Shown: positions 12,960 through 23,564 of the stretch, in pieces
How the letters are laid out: every line of letters begins with the position of its first letter
Position numbering within the stretch: position 1 is the stretch's first letter
Assembly: GCF_022581195.2 (NCBI RefSeq)
Contig: NC_061462.1
Location: 4,960,001 to 5,024,000, forward strand
DNA length: 64,000 nucleotides
Source of the DNA: Helicoverpa zea
Taxonomy: Eukaryota > Arthropoda > Insecta > Lepidoptera > Noctuidae
Reading direction: 5' to 3'
The notes under the pieces: model-generated
The model's database searches: none
What the model saw: only the letters and a program-made list of their open reading frames with translations
Told to the model about the DNA's origin: nothing
Made by a program: the position numbers and the translations under genes

Positions 12960-13309
12960 CATCTATCTGTCACATTTTTGTTCGGATATCCACAGTGGTA
13001 ATTGATCTATCTCCGACACGGCCAGAACTGACATTCTACACGACCTCGTGTAATTATGTAACAATACAAATCTCTAGGTGTATATCGTTCGGCCTTTCTG
13101 ACAAACAAAAGTCAAACAAAGTAATCAACACTGGGTAAATTAAGAAAAATCCTGAATTAGTCATAAAAATCTTCACAGAAATTGATTCGAAAATCATTCG
13201 TAATAACTATGCTGTTACTGACCATACAAAAGCTCAACAAAAGTAGGGACATAGTCCCCCAGCCGAAATCACACATTCGACAAGTAATTTGGAATCAAAT
13301 AGACAACAT

Positions 13310-13530
13310 GCACAGGCGTCAACATAGACAGCCCGCATGCGTCAAGATTGATATCCAAATCCAGGAGTCAACATAGACATCCAACCAGGCGTCAACATAG
13401 ACAACCCAAACACAGGAGTCAACATAGACATCCAACCAGGCGTCAACATAGACAACCAAAACACAGGAGTCAACATAGACATCCAACCAGGCGTCAACAT
13501 AGACAACCCAAACAAGAGTCAACATAGACA
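13310..13530. repeat. Minisatellite inside the LTR element
   Basis: About four to five alternating units of GGAGTCAACATAGACATCCA and AGGCGTCAACATAGACAACC form a roughly 50-bp compound repeat. It lies at the 3' side of the minus-strand element's internal region. The minus-strand frame through it (repeated YVDAWLDVYVDS) is a by-product of the repeat. Confidence 0.85.
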
Positions 13531-14739
13531 TCTTGCAAACTCGGCTATTGTATGTCGGTAGCAGTCAAATTAACGTCAATATCATCATTAAAAGTAACTG
13601 GACATTCAGGCATTTTTCGCAACCTATCGTGTGCGTATTTGTAAGTTCTATTGCAATTCAAAGATTAACAAATATCACCATCTAATAAAGTTAAGATCTA
13701 ATTGCTAGTCAGACTTTCAACTTGTAAATTACAGCAACCATTACAACTACGGTTGTCATTCACAACAACGCCTTTTTGCTCGACAGGCTTTGCATCATTA
13801 GTGTGTCCCATGACCAAGAGCAATCAGCCCATCCTGGCCTTCCAGGGTACACAACCACAATCGTCAGTGACGTGACACCAACAGTACCGCAGACATTACA
13901 CAGGTCTCTTCCTGGTCACCCCGATGCCATAACATAGGTCAACGGGTCTTTTCCAAGTCACCCCGATACCCATCATTAGTACTGCTTAACATAACGAAAT
14001 AATCAAGTAGGCATAACACCTTACCACCAAATTTATAGTCTGACTCACAATTGAAATCATAGCAACAAAAATAGGTAAACTATCAACAATAACAACATAA
14101 AACTGGATTGATCTCACCAGATCTATCATTCATGCTTCTCGTAATGTCTCTGTACGCAAGCAAACACAGCGTCTCGACTTATGTAGTTCACGCTGCAAAC
14201 CGGGCCGCAGTAGAAGCCAGGCGTCGCGTCGCGCTCACGGACTACTAGCAGTGCAGAAGCAGGAGAGGCTCACGGGATTATCACATGCAAAAGCAATCGG
14301 AAATCGGTTAATGTTATCACAACACCAATTATTAGACAGAGTTGTAATATCAGCACGTTTCTGTTCTATTTTGTCAATTATTTAGTGGAGGAAATAAAAG
14401 CAAGAAAGAAGGGGTATTACATAATGTCAAAACAGTAACAGTGAATTTATGTGTTTGCAAGTAATTATGAAAATGTTTTACTGCAATAACTACTACCAAA
14501 GTTTCTTATTCATAGGAATGATATCTACTTTCAGTTGCATTTCTGTCACAAAGCCTACGCAACTTATTATCAAACTTTTTGAAAAAGAATGGTACCGTAA
14601 ACAGCTGCACTAGCGTCAGTATGTAATTCCATAGGATATACATACAGGGTTGTATCATTAAAACTACCAAACTAATTGTCTCGCGTTTATCTGTCGTGAC
14701 TCGAGTACATAGTCATAAACATTCTACATAGGCATGAGA

Positions 14740-14900
14740 GTATTTTTGAAGGAGTTCAATCATCTGACTCTTTTAGTGAGGTGGAATATTAGTATCAATA
14801 TCATTAAAATTTGGAGTCTCAGGAATAGAGCATTGATCAACATTCCTAACCTTTGTGATGGTAAGACTAATTTTCGGTTAACATGACCGAAACAGCAAAC
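14740..14900 (-). pseudogene. Decayed PR-RT linker of Gypsy-like pol
   Basis: On the minus strand the segment reads like the linker upstream of Gypsy-type reverse transcriptases: SIPETPNFNDIDTNIPPH, stop, KSQMIELLQKYSHAYVE, stop. Stops interrupt it, and no RT motif (such as YxDD) follows toward lower coordinates. This shows that pol was once present and is now deleted or decayed. Confidence 0.45.
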
Positions 14901-14939
14901 CAATTTTATTATCTCACTATCTATCATGATATTATGACT

Positions 14940-15205
14940 TACATAGGCACTACATGAAAGAGTAAATGGTAGCTGTCTATTTCTACTTCACTCAGAATGT
15001 ATTCGGTACATAATGTACTACAATTTCCTATTCCCATTATATTGACAACACAACCAATATGCTGGCCAGAGAATTGTTTAGCAAAAGTTTCAGCAATGAG
15101 AGAACATTCAGCCCCAGAGTCATAACAAAATGAATACGTCTCACCAGATTGACGTAGAACACCAGTGGTAGGTCGTACTTCGCATGCTTCAACTCGCTTC
15201 GTGGA
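14940..15205 (-). pseudogene. Retropepsin-like protease segment of the LTR element
   Basis: The minus-strand frame contains ETYSFCYDSGAECSLIAE followed by CVVNIMGIGNCSTLCTEYI. DSGAECSLI matches the D-[ST]-G-A active-site loop of retroviral-type aspartic proteases, and the later hydrophobic stretch is the expected beta-strand region. It lies downstream of gag on the coding strand, as in Gypsy elements. The surrounding frames are broken. Confidence 0.65.
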
Positions 15206-15482
15206 TGAATGACGGCTCGAAGCCTGACTCTCGGCACCTTCGCTTGAACCTCCCGGCCGCTTTCCAGTTGTCTTTGGGCAGCGTGGCGCGGCGTGTCCCG
15301 CCTCGCCGCAGCGGTAGCAGACGACATTCTTTGCAAGCGATGACGTAGCTGGTAGAATGTTTGGTTTTGTCTGCCTTCTTCCGACGGTTGATAGCTCTGC
15401 TACAGTAGTGACAAACTATTGTACTTGGCTTAAACCTTTTAGGTTCAGTGGAGAACTGAGGTTGCCTCTTAAGATGTGACAA
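15189..15482 (-). pseudogene. Degenerate nucleocapsid-like region of gag
   Basis: The minus-strand frame is rich in basic residues and Cys/His, with TIVCHYCSRAINRRKK resembling the start of a CCHC zinc knuckle and VIACKECRLLPLRRGG later. The knuckle is not intact in one frame. It sits between the gag body and the protease. Confidence 0.5.
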
Positions 15483-15590
15483 GACACTTAGTTACTGTTG
15501 AAGTTAAGTTAAAGCAACCGATGAGCACGAACATCAAATTTAGAAACATGGGCCAGTATAGTGGATACAGCAATTTGTTCGACACTCAGG

Positions 15591-16111
15591 CTATTTTGAC
15601 GTCAGCGAAGTGACATGTCTACTAGCATATGAGGCTAAAGATTCACCTTCTTTTGGTTGACTGTTATGAAGGTTAATGAGAGTAGCAGCGATAGTTTCTG
15701 ACACATCGTAACGGGAAAGAAAGATACTTTTAAAGTCTGGCCAGGTCATGCCGGCATACGATACTTGGGAAAGCCATACGGAAGCACTGCCTTTCAAAGC
15801 TTTACTAAGGGCAATAATAAGTGGAGGCGGTCCACTGAAGGGGTTTTTAGGCAAAAATCAACAGTTGTACTCCAAGATCAAGTATTGGAATCGGGTGAAT
15901 CGGGATCAAAATCGGGCAAGCGAATTGCATTAGTCGGTGTGGTGGGGGTCCTCATTGCATCAATTAGCTGAGCCATATTACGGCCCTGAAGTTCTAACAT
16001 TGCTCGCCATGGATCACCAACCCCTTCCGATTCCCGGGCTTCACCTAATCCCACTTCTGATGTAGGATCAGGAGAGCCGAGCGGTACACCATCAGGGTTT
16101 GGAGTCCCCAT
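15591..16111 (-). pseudogene. Gag of the LTR retrotransposon, frameshifted
   Basis: The first minus-strand frame starts with ATG at 16111 (MGTPNPDGVPLGSPDPTSEV) and runs to a stop near 15878. The gag body resumes in another frame (15854-15591) with LSKALKGSASVWLSQVSYAG, TWPDFKSIFLSRYD and a Q-rich tail, resembling the Retrotrans_gag fold (G-x-A-x-x-W core). Unusually, the start codon lies about 50 bp inside the LTR repeat, so the 3' LTR carries a copy of the first codons. Frameshift plus stop make it non-functional. Confidence 0.7.
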
Positions 16112-17143
16112 TTTATTGGGATAGACAAGACTTTATAACAAAATAACAATGTTTAATTACACAAAATAATAATCCACACAGTATACACACTTTAAAACAA
16201 TAAATTAGGTAGACCACGAACAGACCTTACGGTCACAGTTCGTACAGTGGCATAGGCCACCCACATACGCAGTATGTTAGTAAATAATATGGCGACACGA
16301 ACAGACTTTACAGTCACAGTTCGTACAGCGGCGTAAGCCACCCACATACAAAGTATGTTTGTAAATAATATGGCGAAACGAACAGACCCTAGACTAGGGT
16401 CACAGTCCGTACAGCGGCGTAAGCCACCCAAGTACAAAGTGTATCGTATGCCAATACAGCTATGTGAATATACAGCGAGGCTGTACCAAGGAAACCGACA
16501 GTTTTGTCGGGAGCAGGAGCTCTATAATGAGTCTAATCCGAAGATAGACTGATTTCGTCATCAAATGCATGTCCTTATATAGGACGTTCGAACAATGACC
16601 CCTCTCCACAACAACTCTGTCCAAAGCGCGCGAAAGCGCGCCATGCGTTTACTTGATACAACATTATTAAGATTTAGCTTAATCTAACTAGATTCTTACA
16701 AGACTTTTACATTGCAAAGTTGTTAAATTATCCAAGAATGCTTATTGTAATTAGACAATCGCATTTAAACGTTAAAATGATCAAAATAACATGTTATTGT
16801 TGATATTGACAAAATCCATTTAGTTTCTGTTATTATAATAAGTACCTAGTCAAAAATTCAATTCACATGTTTACAGAGTACTTTATAAATCTAGTTTAGA
16901 TTTATTAGACAAGAAATTGGCAAGATTACTTAATAATAATCGGTAATAAAAGAATCAAAACATTCATTTGGATATTACTATTGTTCACGCACCGGGGCGC
17001 GAACCATTTTTAATCTATGGTCATACATTGTTGTTTTTTTTTTTTTTTTTTCGTTTGGATACAGACAACGGTGATTGACATTGACATCTATCTGTCACAT
17101 TTTTGTTCGGATATCCACAGTGGTAATTGATCTATCTCCGACA
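16061..17143 (-). repeat. Right LTR (5' LTR of the element), intact
   Basis: The 1083-bp uninterrupted LTR begins TGTAGGATCAGG and ends TCTCCGACA on the plus strand. It carries the internal tandem repeats, a GCGCGCGAAAGCGCGC hairpin near 16627 and a long T run near 17034-17052. It holds an empty version of the site occupied by the P-like element in the other LTR. Confidence 0.85.
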
Positions 17144-17219
17144 TATATATGTATTTAAGTAGTTTATGTTAGTGATTATATATTGGTTATATCTTCTTTC
17201 TTTTTACACTGTCTATCTG

Positions 17220-17372
17220 TACCTATCTCTTTTATTCTAACTCTCCCATAACGGGCCTGCTGGAAGAAATTTCTTTAGAGATAAGCTGTGCCCTTGTACA
17301 ATTGTTTCTATTATTTATTCTTCTTTGTGTTTTTATGTGTACAAAACTATTAAATAAATAAATAAATAAATC
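17220..17372 (+). mobile_element. 3' end of a LINE
   Basis: GGGCCTGCTGGAAGAAATTT, then TTAGAGATAAGCTGTGCCC, then a (AAAT)n tail near 17354-17372, match a LINE 3' UTR type frequent in Lepidoptera. No coding sequence remains. A related tail lies at 44665-44800. Confidence 0.5.
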
Positions 17373-17812
17373 ACACTGAGCATTGCTGAGCGGAAAAGCC
17401 ATTAGTGTGAGCGCACTCTAAAGCTTTTTCCTTGCGTATTCATTTCTACTGGTCAACATAATAATAAACAACTCATAATAACAGAACGTATGAGTAGAAA
17501 CTCTTTTAATTAAAATAGGCATGATGACAGTAATCAAAAATCATTAAAATAATATATTTATTAAATTAAACTTGAAGCTTGGAATATAAAACGCGCATTG
17601 TTTTCTTTATTAATAATGTGATTAATATGTATTTTTATAAAATAAAATTACGAAATAAGGCAATCCGCCATGATATCTTGAACACCAATCAGAGCTCGTG
17701 ACGTCATCTCTGAAAACAACTCGCGCGAAAGCGCGAGAACGTCACATTTCGTTATTGTGAACTTCCACTGCGATCTTTGTTTTTAATTAATTAATTGTTT
17801 ATAACACGAGTT

Positions 17813-17940
17813 ATGGAGCCCGGATTTATCAAGGCAAACAGCGCTAATTTGCCTAGAATTGATATCATAATGCTGGGAAAGTTTTTGGCATCAAATAAAA
17901 ATTTTTGTTCAGCTGAATTTAGAAATGTTAAAACTTCCAT
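17813..17940 (+). CDS. Orphan first coding exon (MEPGFIKANS...)
   Basis: ATG at 17813 opens MEPGFIKANSANLPRIDIIM and continues to a GTAAGT donor at 17941. The text resembles, from memory, the N terminus of lepidopteran proteins with a later SWIM zinc finger and YqaJ-type exonuclease domain, but no downstream exon is present here. It lies inside a TIR element, so it is likely a captured or leftover exon. It could also be the first exon of a host gene picked up by the transposon. Confidence 0.4.
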
Positions 17941-18049
17941 GTAAGTATACTAGTTTAATTAAAAAACAATAAGAGATGAAACCTAACCTCGAAATAGTTA
18001 TTTACATTATAAACTATGCTAGAATCTAGAGAACTATGTAATAACTTAC

Positions 18050-18253
18050 ATCAAAGTGATCTTCACAAAAATAAAGTTGTACCCTGGGCAATATTGCTTT
18101 TGAATCTCGCTTTGCAAGTTTAAGCCACTTGTTTCGTATTTTTTTATTGTGAGGAACGTACACAAATAACTTATCAGGAGTTGTTTTGAATGTGGTCTTA
18201 CACTGGGGGACCCCACAACACCTATGCCCTTTCGAATTCATATTTAATAACAC
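18050..18253 (-). pseudogene. THAP-domain exon of a DNA transposon
   Basis: The minus-strand exon reads MNSKGHRCCGVPQCKTTF..., then LFVYVPHNKKIRNKWLKLAK, then LYFCEDHFD, and ends at a GTAAGT donor (18049-18044). C-C...C, a KW segment and C-x2-H-F complete the C2CH pattern of a THAP DNA-binding domain, about 60 residues. The best start is probably the second Met (18241). No transposase catalytic exon follows, so the copy is truncated. Confidence 0.7.
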
Positions 18254-18496
18254 AAAAAACTTAATTATTGCACGAGCGTTGTTTACTTGCGTCTTGTAAT
18301 TTCAGTCGTGACGTCACAAGTGACGACATGACACTGACAAGCGTTTTCGCGCTGGATTCAAAGTGGACAGAGAAAAATGCAATTATTTGATAAAAAAACT
18401 TTGCATTTTCTTAAAATTAATATTTTTTCATATAAAATAGACGTATACCTACATCATACAAGGGAATTTAAAAATTTGTCATCATGCCTATTCTAA

Positions 18497-19420
18497 CCTG
18501 CTTGCATTAAAACATGATAACCGTCCCAGTTAACCGACGCTAATGGGTTAAGTACGTTAATTGCAATTAATCCTCGTTACACTAATATGATTCCGTTAAA
18601 TTAGTGCATTAACTATAGTTTAATGCCTAACACTATTATACGTTGGTACAGTTAATTAACACTGCATTAAATGACGTTGAATTGTGATCTCCAGTGTTTA
18701 ACGGTTTTGCAAACATTTTGAACATTAATTATGTCCACGTTCAAATTACTAACTATATTTTATATTCATGTTTGTGACGTACAAATTGCTATTTGTAATT
18801 TGTCATTAGCCATTTGCTGTGAATACGTAGTCTGAGCGGATTGGACTATTTAATTTACTTGATCACTATTTCCAAAATCTATTTTAACAAACTAACTAAT
18901 CATCACAAAGGCGTGTTTTACCTTTTTTGACGGTACCCACGAAAAAGAAATGTGTTTTTCTTCGACATTTGACATTTCTAAGGAACGTATCAACATCGAA
19001 ACATCAGAATTCAGAGCATTTTCAAACACAGGCTTAGAATAATCTTCATTCTTCAAATGCCTATTTAGCTTTGCTCAAATACCTGCAGTTATTACAAGCA
19101 AATACGGGCAATCAAAATCCAGCCTTTTACCACTGAATATCTAGGAGCAGAATACCGGCTTTTGTTTTAAAACAATGACTTTACAGAGCTATAGCCGTAA
19201 TAACCACGCTGGCCAGCTTCATTGATGAAAAAGGTACGTATTTTCTTTATATTTTCCTGTCTTTTCATTCAAAAGGCATAATATTAATATTCTCTGGCTT
19301 TCTGTTAATTAATACTTACTCGTAAAGGCGACATTGTTTCATTTGTACAGGAGTATTATAATATTTCTGATTATCAATTAAATTTTACGTGATAAAACTG
19401 ATATAAAACTAAATATGTAT
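18497..19420. other. Non-coding, nothing recognised
   Basis: AT-rich spacer between two transposable elements. No exon-like frame or RNA gene is apparent. Confidence 0.5.
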
Positions 19421-20070
19421 ATGTCGCAGGGATATGATAAAAACGGGGATATGATCAATTCCCTAAGGGACTTGATCAAATCACGGAGGATGTTAAAATA
19501 ACAACACGATTTTATCTTTTCCCTAAACAAATCTAGTGAATTGAACAAATCACTAGATTGGTTCAGTGAAATGACAAAAATAATTTTGCTTTGATATTTT
19601 AAAGGTTTATTTGGTAAGATATACCTACATAATTATGATAATCAGGTGTATGCAATACAAGGAAATATTGATATAAAAATCACGATTACTCAGAACAATA
19701 TTTTAATTTTTTAAAGAATCTACAAAAATTTCTTTAAAAAATATTTTAGTTGCGTATGATATGCCTATTTGTAATAATCACTTATTAAAACATGCAGCTG
19801 ATTTGTAGCATCGTGAATAACATAAAACATTATTTTTCTTACAGGCACATCTATGACACCTACGGCTTGCCTAGTGTTTGCAAGCGCGACCCAAACAAGA
19901 ACTGACATTTTTTTTGTCATTTCACTGAACCAATTTAGGGATTTGTTCAATTCACTAGATTTGTTTGGAGAAAAGATAAAATCGTGTTGCTATTTTAACA
20001 TCCTCCGTGATTTGATCAAATCCCTTAGGGAATTGATCATATCCCCGTTTTTATCATATCCCTGCGACAT
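19421..20070. mobile_element. Long-TIR MITE (about 160-bp inverted repeats)
   Basis: The left arm (19421-19580) starts ATGTCGCAGGGATATGATAA and is repeated in inverse at the right arm (about 19911-20070), ending TTATCATATCCCTGCGACAT. The arms are nearly identical over about 160 bp. The 330-bp centre has no transposase motif. The flanks are AT-rich (TAT/ATAT), so the target duplication is ambiguous. The plus-strand frame at 19853-20107 is an accident of the right arm. Confidence 0.85.
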
Positions 20071-22440
20071 ATATAAGATTAACATTCAGCTTTCTGGGAA
20101 AGATTGATATTGCAAAAGAGGTTAAGTTGAGGTAACACTAAGAAAGCTCCTAAGAACCTATGCAACTATAAAACCCCTTAATGTAATTAAAACATCTTTA
20201 TGCTACATCAAACCCAAGTAACAAACTAGTACCCCATTCCATCTCGTCTCAAAAAACGCAATATACCTCTATAGTATACCTACTCCTTGCATTTTGTAGA
20301 GCAACATAATGCTGGAATGCAATAGCCGCAATGCAAACATCTGGCCGTCCACTAGACAATAAGTCGGTAAGCGAAGGAAACTCACACATTTAAAAAAAAG
20401 ACGTACCCTCCAGCAATGGAGGCTACGAACCTTCGTAGAAAAATGTGCAGTAATACCAAAGAGTTTTGTGGTAAGAAGATCTTATTTCTGAGATTAAAAG
20501 AGCACTTTTAAAATGATCTTTTCAAAACACAGGTCATGTGTTCAAGGAATGATAGTTGTACTGTCGAAAGATCTGAGTAGCCTTACAATTAGAATAGCGA
20601 GTATCAAATGTAATGTATGGTAATGGACATACCATTGACATGGTATAACAAGTGAGTGCTAAAATGTAGTACCATGTGTAGGACCGTTAATTAACTAACT
20701 TTATGTCTGAAACTGGATGTTTCATTTGCACTGCTCTTTGTGTAACACAATCCATTTCCAATTTGAAATTGCAAAATCGAATATTGAACTGTAATTTTAC
20801 ACCATTTGATTCAGGCGGGAGGCGGGAGGAAGTTCAAAACACGGCGATACTCCACAAAGTAATAAAAACTAAACATGACTGTAGCGCTTGAATATCAACC
20901 CTACAGCTTCCATTTCATTCCATAAAATAAAATGCCAGAAACACAATCAACGTGAAAGCCAAGAAACGTTACACTACTGAGTATATTTTTCCATGTTTAA
21001 AGCGAGTCGCCGTCTGCAACGGCCGCCTCAGTCAATATTGACTGCAGAAGGAGCATCTCACGACTAATCTTATAGAAACTGTTTGCCTTCACGATTGAAG
21101 GTTCGACGCTCTTGTGGAAACTTTCGCATTTCAAATAGAATTTGCATATAGGCTACGGGGCAATATTTCCGTGGCGGACCCCATTTGAATATTGCTGACA
21201 AAACGAAGAAATCGAATATCTATCGTCGGTCTTTGGTGCGGGTTTTCTTAGTGCTGAAATCTGTTATAAAGTATGGCGATGAGGAAACTTTTAAGTCGTG
21301 TGTGCTTCAAGAATGTGTTCGCTTGATGTTACGTCGCTTGCCTGAATAACAATGTGTTTTCTTGTGTGCGGTTCCAATAGAATCGCATTCTTTCCCGGAA
21401 CTGAAATTCTGTAAAACATATTTAAATTCCTATTCCGCTAAAGTTGATTTGGAATATAAATGATTATAAAGAGTGTTATTTATTGTTGCACCCGAATTGC
21501 ACCTCATTATCATAATGTCGTATTTTATGTTCCAGTTTATAGTGTCAAATATTTACATAATTTATCATTTTAATTAGTATTCAGTTCCAGCTAAATTCAT
21601 ACGCCATTTGGTTATTATTAACTATATTGTATGTATTTGCAGATGAAATTATAATTATTGTTTCATTAGTTAAAAGTGTTGCTAAAACGTAATTATATAT
21701 TCCGTGTCAATTGGCTGTCCCAATAGTTTGAACCACCCGTAGGTACTTATTAATGATTTTGCTCGGACCTAGCGTCATACATGGCGACGTTATATAGCTC
21801 GTGCCTTCATCCCTGTATTACCGATTAGATATGAAAACATAAAGGACCTTCAATCAAGGAAGTAGATAGTTGCACACTAACGTTAAAAAGAAAGAACCAG
21901 AATGAATGGCGCTTATTTACTAAGGGGAGGCCTAAAGAAGGAGACTGATAAAAAATATGATATTATTATTTACCATTGAAAACGACAATTTTCTCATTGC
22001 GTTTGTCAAATGCCGGTCTGATGTGTCATATAGACCTCTTATCACACCATTGATCTCCAACATCAGGTCAAAATGATAATTTTCTACAAAATAAAAAGAA
22101 CCATATCTCCCAACCACATTCAGTGTCAAAATGTTTTGTTTCTAAACGAAAATATATTTTAACTAAACACAAAAATAAACAATGTAGTCGTACATAAAAT
22201 AAATTATAAATAGGTTAATTACAAATAAATGCTGAAACTGAATAATCAGTAGAAACATGCGGTCGTAAAACAATTAGATACAGTAAACAATTGAACAATA
22301 GTATTAGTTTAAATAAGCACAATAAATATAATATAATTATTTACTGAATGTGATCAAAACCAAACAGGATTATGAAAACTAAGTTGTTTTTTACCCACGT
22401 TCCAAAAAAATGCTTCAGGCATTTGAAATGACACCTTTTT
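20071..22440. other. Non-coding; GC-richer patch at about 21000-21330
   Basis: No supported exon. The patch around 21001-21330 (GAGTCGCCGTCTGCAACGG, GGCGGACCCCATTTGAATAT) is less AT-rich than its neighbourhood and could be a conserved non-coding element, but nothing in the sequence proves it. Confidence 0.45.
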
Positions 22441-22454
22441 TTTAACGACGTCAA

Positions 22455-22600
22455 AAATCATCAAATGACCCCTCCCTTTGTGGGTTAGCAGCAGTGAGGG
22501 AGTGTCAGACTCTTACTGTCTAAAAACCGTCGAGTTCCGTCGTAGGCCTTTTATGTACCAGGGCCGCGGTATCTCTTTTGAATAACCCGCAGCCTCGAAC
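22455..22600 (-). repeat. Dispersed repeat, minus copy
   Basis: AAATGACCCCTCCCTTTGTG, GTGTCAGACTCTTACTG, GTAGGCCTTTTATGTACCAG and GGGCCGCGGTATCTCTTT occur in inverse at 56700-56870. It is a shared interspersed element of unknown class. Here it ends at a 17-bp tandem array. Confidence 0.7.
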
Positions 22601-22719
22601 AACCTTACCCTGCTACAAACCTTACCCTGCTACAAACCTTACCCTGCTACAAACCTTACCCTGCTACAAACCTTACCCTGCTACAAACCTTACCCTGCTA
22701 CAAACCTTACCCTGCTACA
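22601..22719. repeat. 17-bp minisatellite, seven units
   Basis: AACCTTACCCTGCTACA is repeated seven times with no visible differences. Such homogeneity suggests very recent expansion. The array is attached to the end of a dispersed repeat. Confidence 0.95.
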
Positions 22720-23163
22720 AATAACATATACATATATCAGTATAAAACCATAGCTACTTTTTATCCAAGTGCGGGATTAGTTTCCATGAGACTTTTGGTA
22801 CTCTTTTTCACATGACGATATCAGTAAGGATTTCTTTCTAAGTAGGTATACTTACCCGAGGTTAGGTTGAATAGAAACCTTTTAGATTCCAGCACATTCG
22901 GCTAAAAAGCAAACGCTAAATAAATATAAGCTGTACATTCAAATTCACCTGTCGTATTCCATTAGGATTCGGTGGACGAGACTACAAATATAGACTACAG
23001 ATATCTATAGCCTAGCTTGGCACCGTATGCCACGTGTAGCTTTTAGTTACGTGAGAGCGAAGATCATGACTAAACGTGTGTGCTTTGTGGATGCAAAACA
23101 CTCCGAAATAATCCAAAAAGTAATTTATTGAACTATACTTGCCAGGTGACGCCTTGCTTATCT

Positions 23164-23564
23164 CATCATCATCGTCATCATCGTCCTAGCCTTTTTCCCA
23201 AACTATGTTGGGGTCGGCTTCCAGTCTAACCGGATTCAGCTGAGTACCAGTACTTTACAAGAAGCGACTGCCTATCTGACCTCCTCAACCCAGTTACCCG
23301 GGCAACCCGATACCCCTTGGTTAGACTGGTGTCAGACTTACTAGCTTCTGACTACCCGTAACGACTGCCAAGGATGTTCAATGACAGCCGGGACCTACAG
23401 TTTAACGTGCCATCCGAAACACAGTCAATGGTGCCTAAGATATACTTAGAAAATACATACAAACTTAGAAAAGTTGCATTGGTACTTGCCCGACCTGGAA
23501 TCGAACCCGCGCCCTCATACTCGAGAGGTTGGTTCTTTGCCCACTAGGCCACCACGACTTCAAC
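23164..23564 (-). mobile_element. Full-length tRNA-derived SINE (HaSE-like)
   Basis: On the minus strand the head carries a pol III A-box-like TGGTGGCCTAGTGG (23541-23554) and a B box GGTTCGATTCC (23497-23507). A body with AACCGG and GAAGCCGACCCCAACATAG and a GATGATGA tail follow. GACGCCTTGCTTATCT occurs on both sides (23148-23163, 23565-23580), a perfect 16-bp target duplication showing recent LINE-machinery insertion. The HaSE resemblance is from memory. Confidence 0.85.

Larger units (their letters stand above)
10958..13018 (-). repeat. Left LTR (3' LTR of the element), interrupted
   Basis: The LTR sequence runs 10958-11989 and resumes at 12968-13018, with one 8-bp site duplicated by the inserted transposon. 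Joined, it matches the right LTR almost base for base. The only early difference I saw is AAATAGCAATG versus AAATAACAATG, which implies a young insertion. Confidence 0.85.
10958..17143 (-). mobile_element. Gypsy-like LTR retrotransposon (minus strand)
   Basis: Two long direct repeats start with TGTAGGATCAGG and end with ATCTCCGACA, giving TG...CA termini. Outside them the genome reads TATATA on both sides, consistent with a 4-6 bp target duplication, though the AT run makes its length uncertain. Between the LTRs, gag-like, Cys/His and retropepsin-like segments lie on the minus strand in the order gag, protease, pol-linker going leftward. The internal region is only about 3 kb and no reverse transcriptase core or integrase is recognisable, so the copy is defective. 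The left LTR is interrupted by a DNA transposon (11990-12959). Confidence 0.85.
17510..18496. mobile_element. TIR transposon with divergent 5' exons (THAP-bearing)
   Basis: The termini TTAAAATAGGCATGATGACA (17510-17529) and its near-perfect inverse (18477-18496) delimit a 987-bp element. Inside, a plus-strand first exon (17813-17940) and a minus-strand THAP exon (18050-18253) are arranged convergently rather than back to back and both end at canonical GTAAGT donors. CATGATGA resembles P-element TIR starts, but I could not find a clear 8-bp duplication. It is probably an internally deleted derivative of a larger DNA transposon. Confidence 0.6.

Noticed and set aside
13319..13531. Minus-strand frame with repeating YVDAWLDVYVDS text
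   Set aside because: Translation of the minisatellite at 13310-13530, with no evidence of a gene.
22601..22719. Possible telomeric repeat
   Set aside because: The unit is 17 bp and not (TTAGG)n; CCTTACC only superficially resembles it.
23497..23554. A tRNA gene on the minus strand
   Set aside because: The A- and B-box-like motifs belong to a SINE with tail and target duplication; no full cloverleaf is evident.
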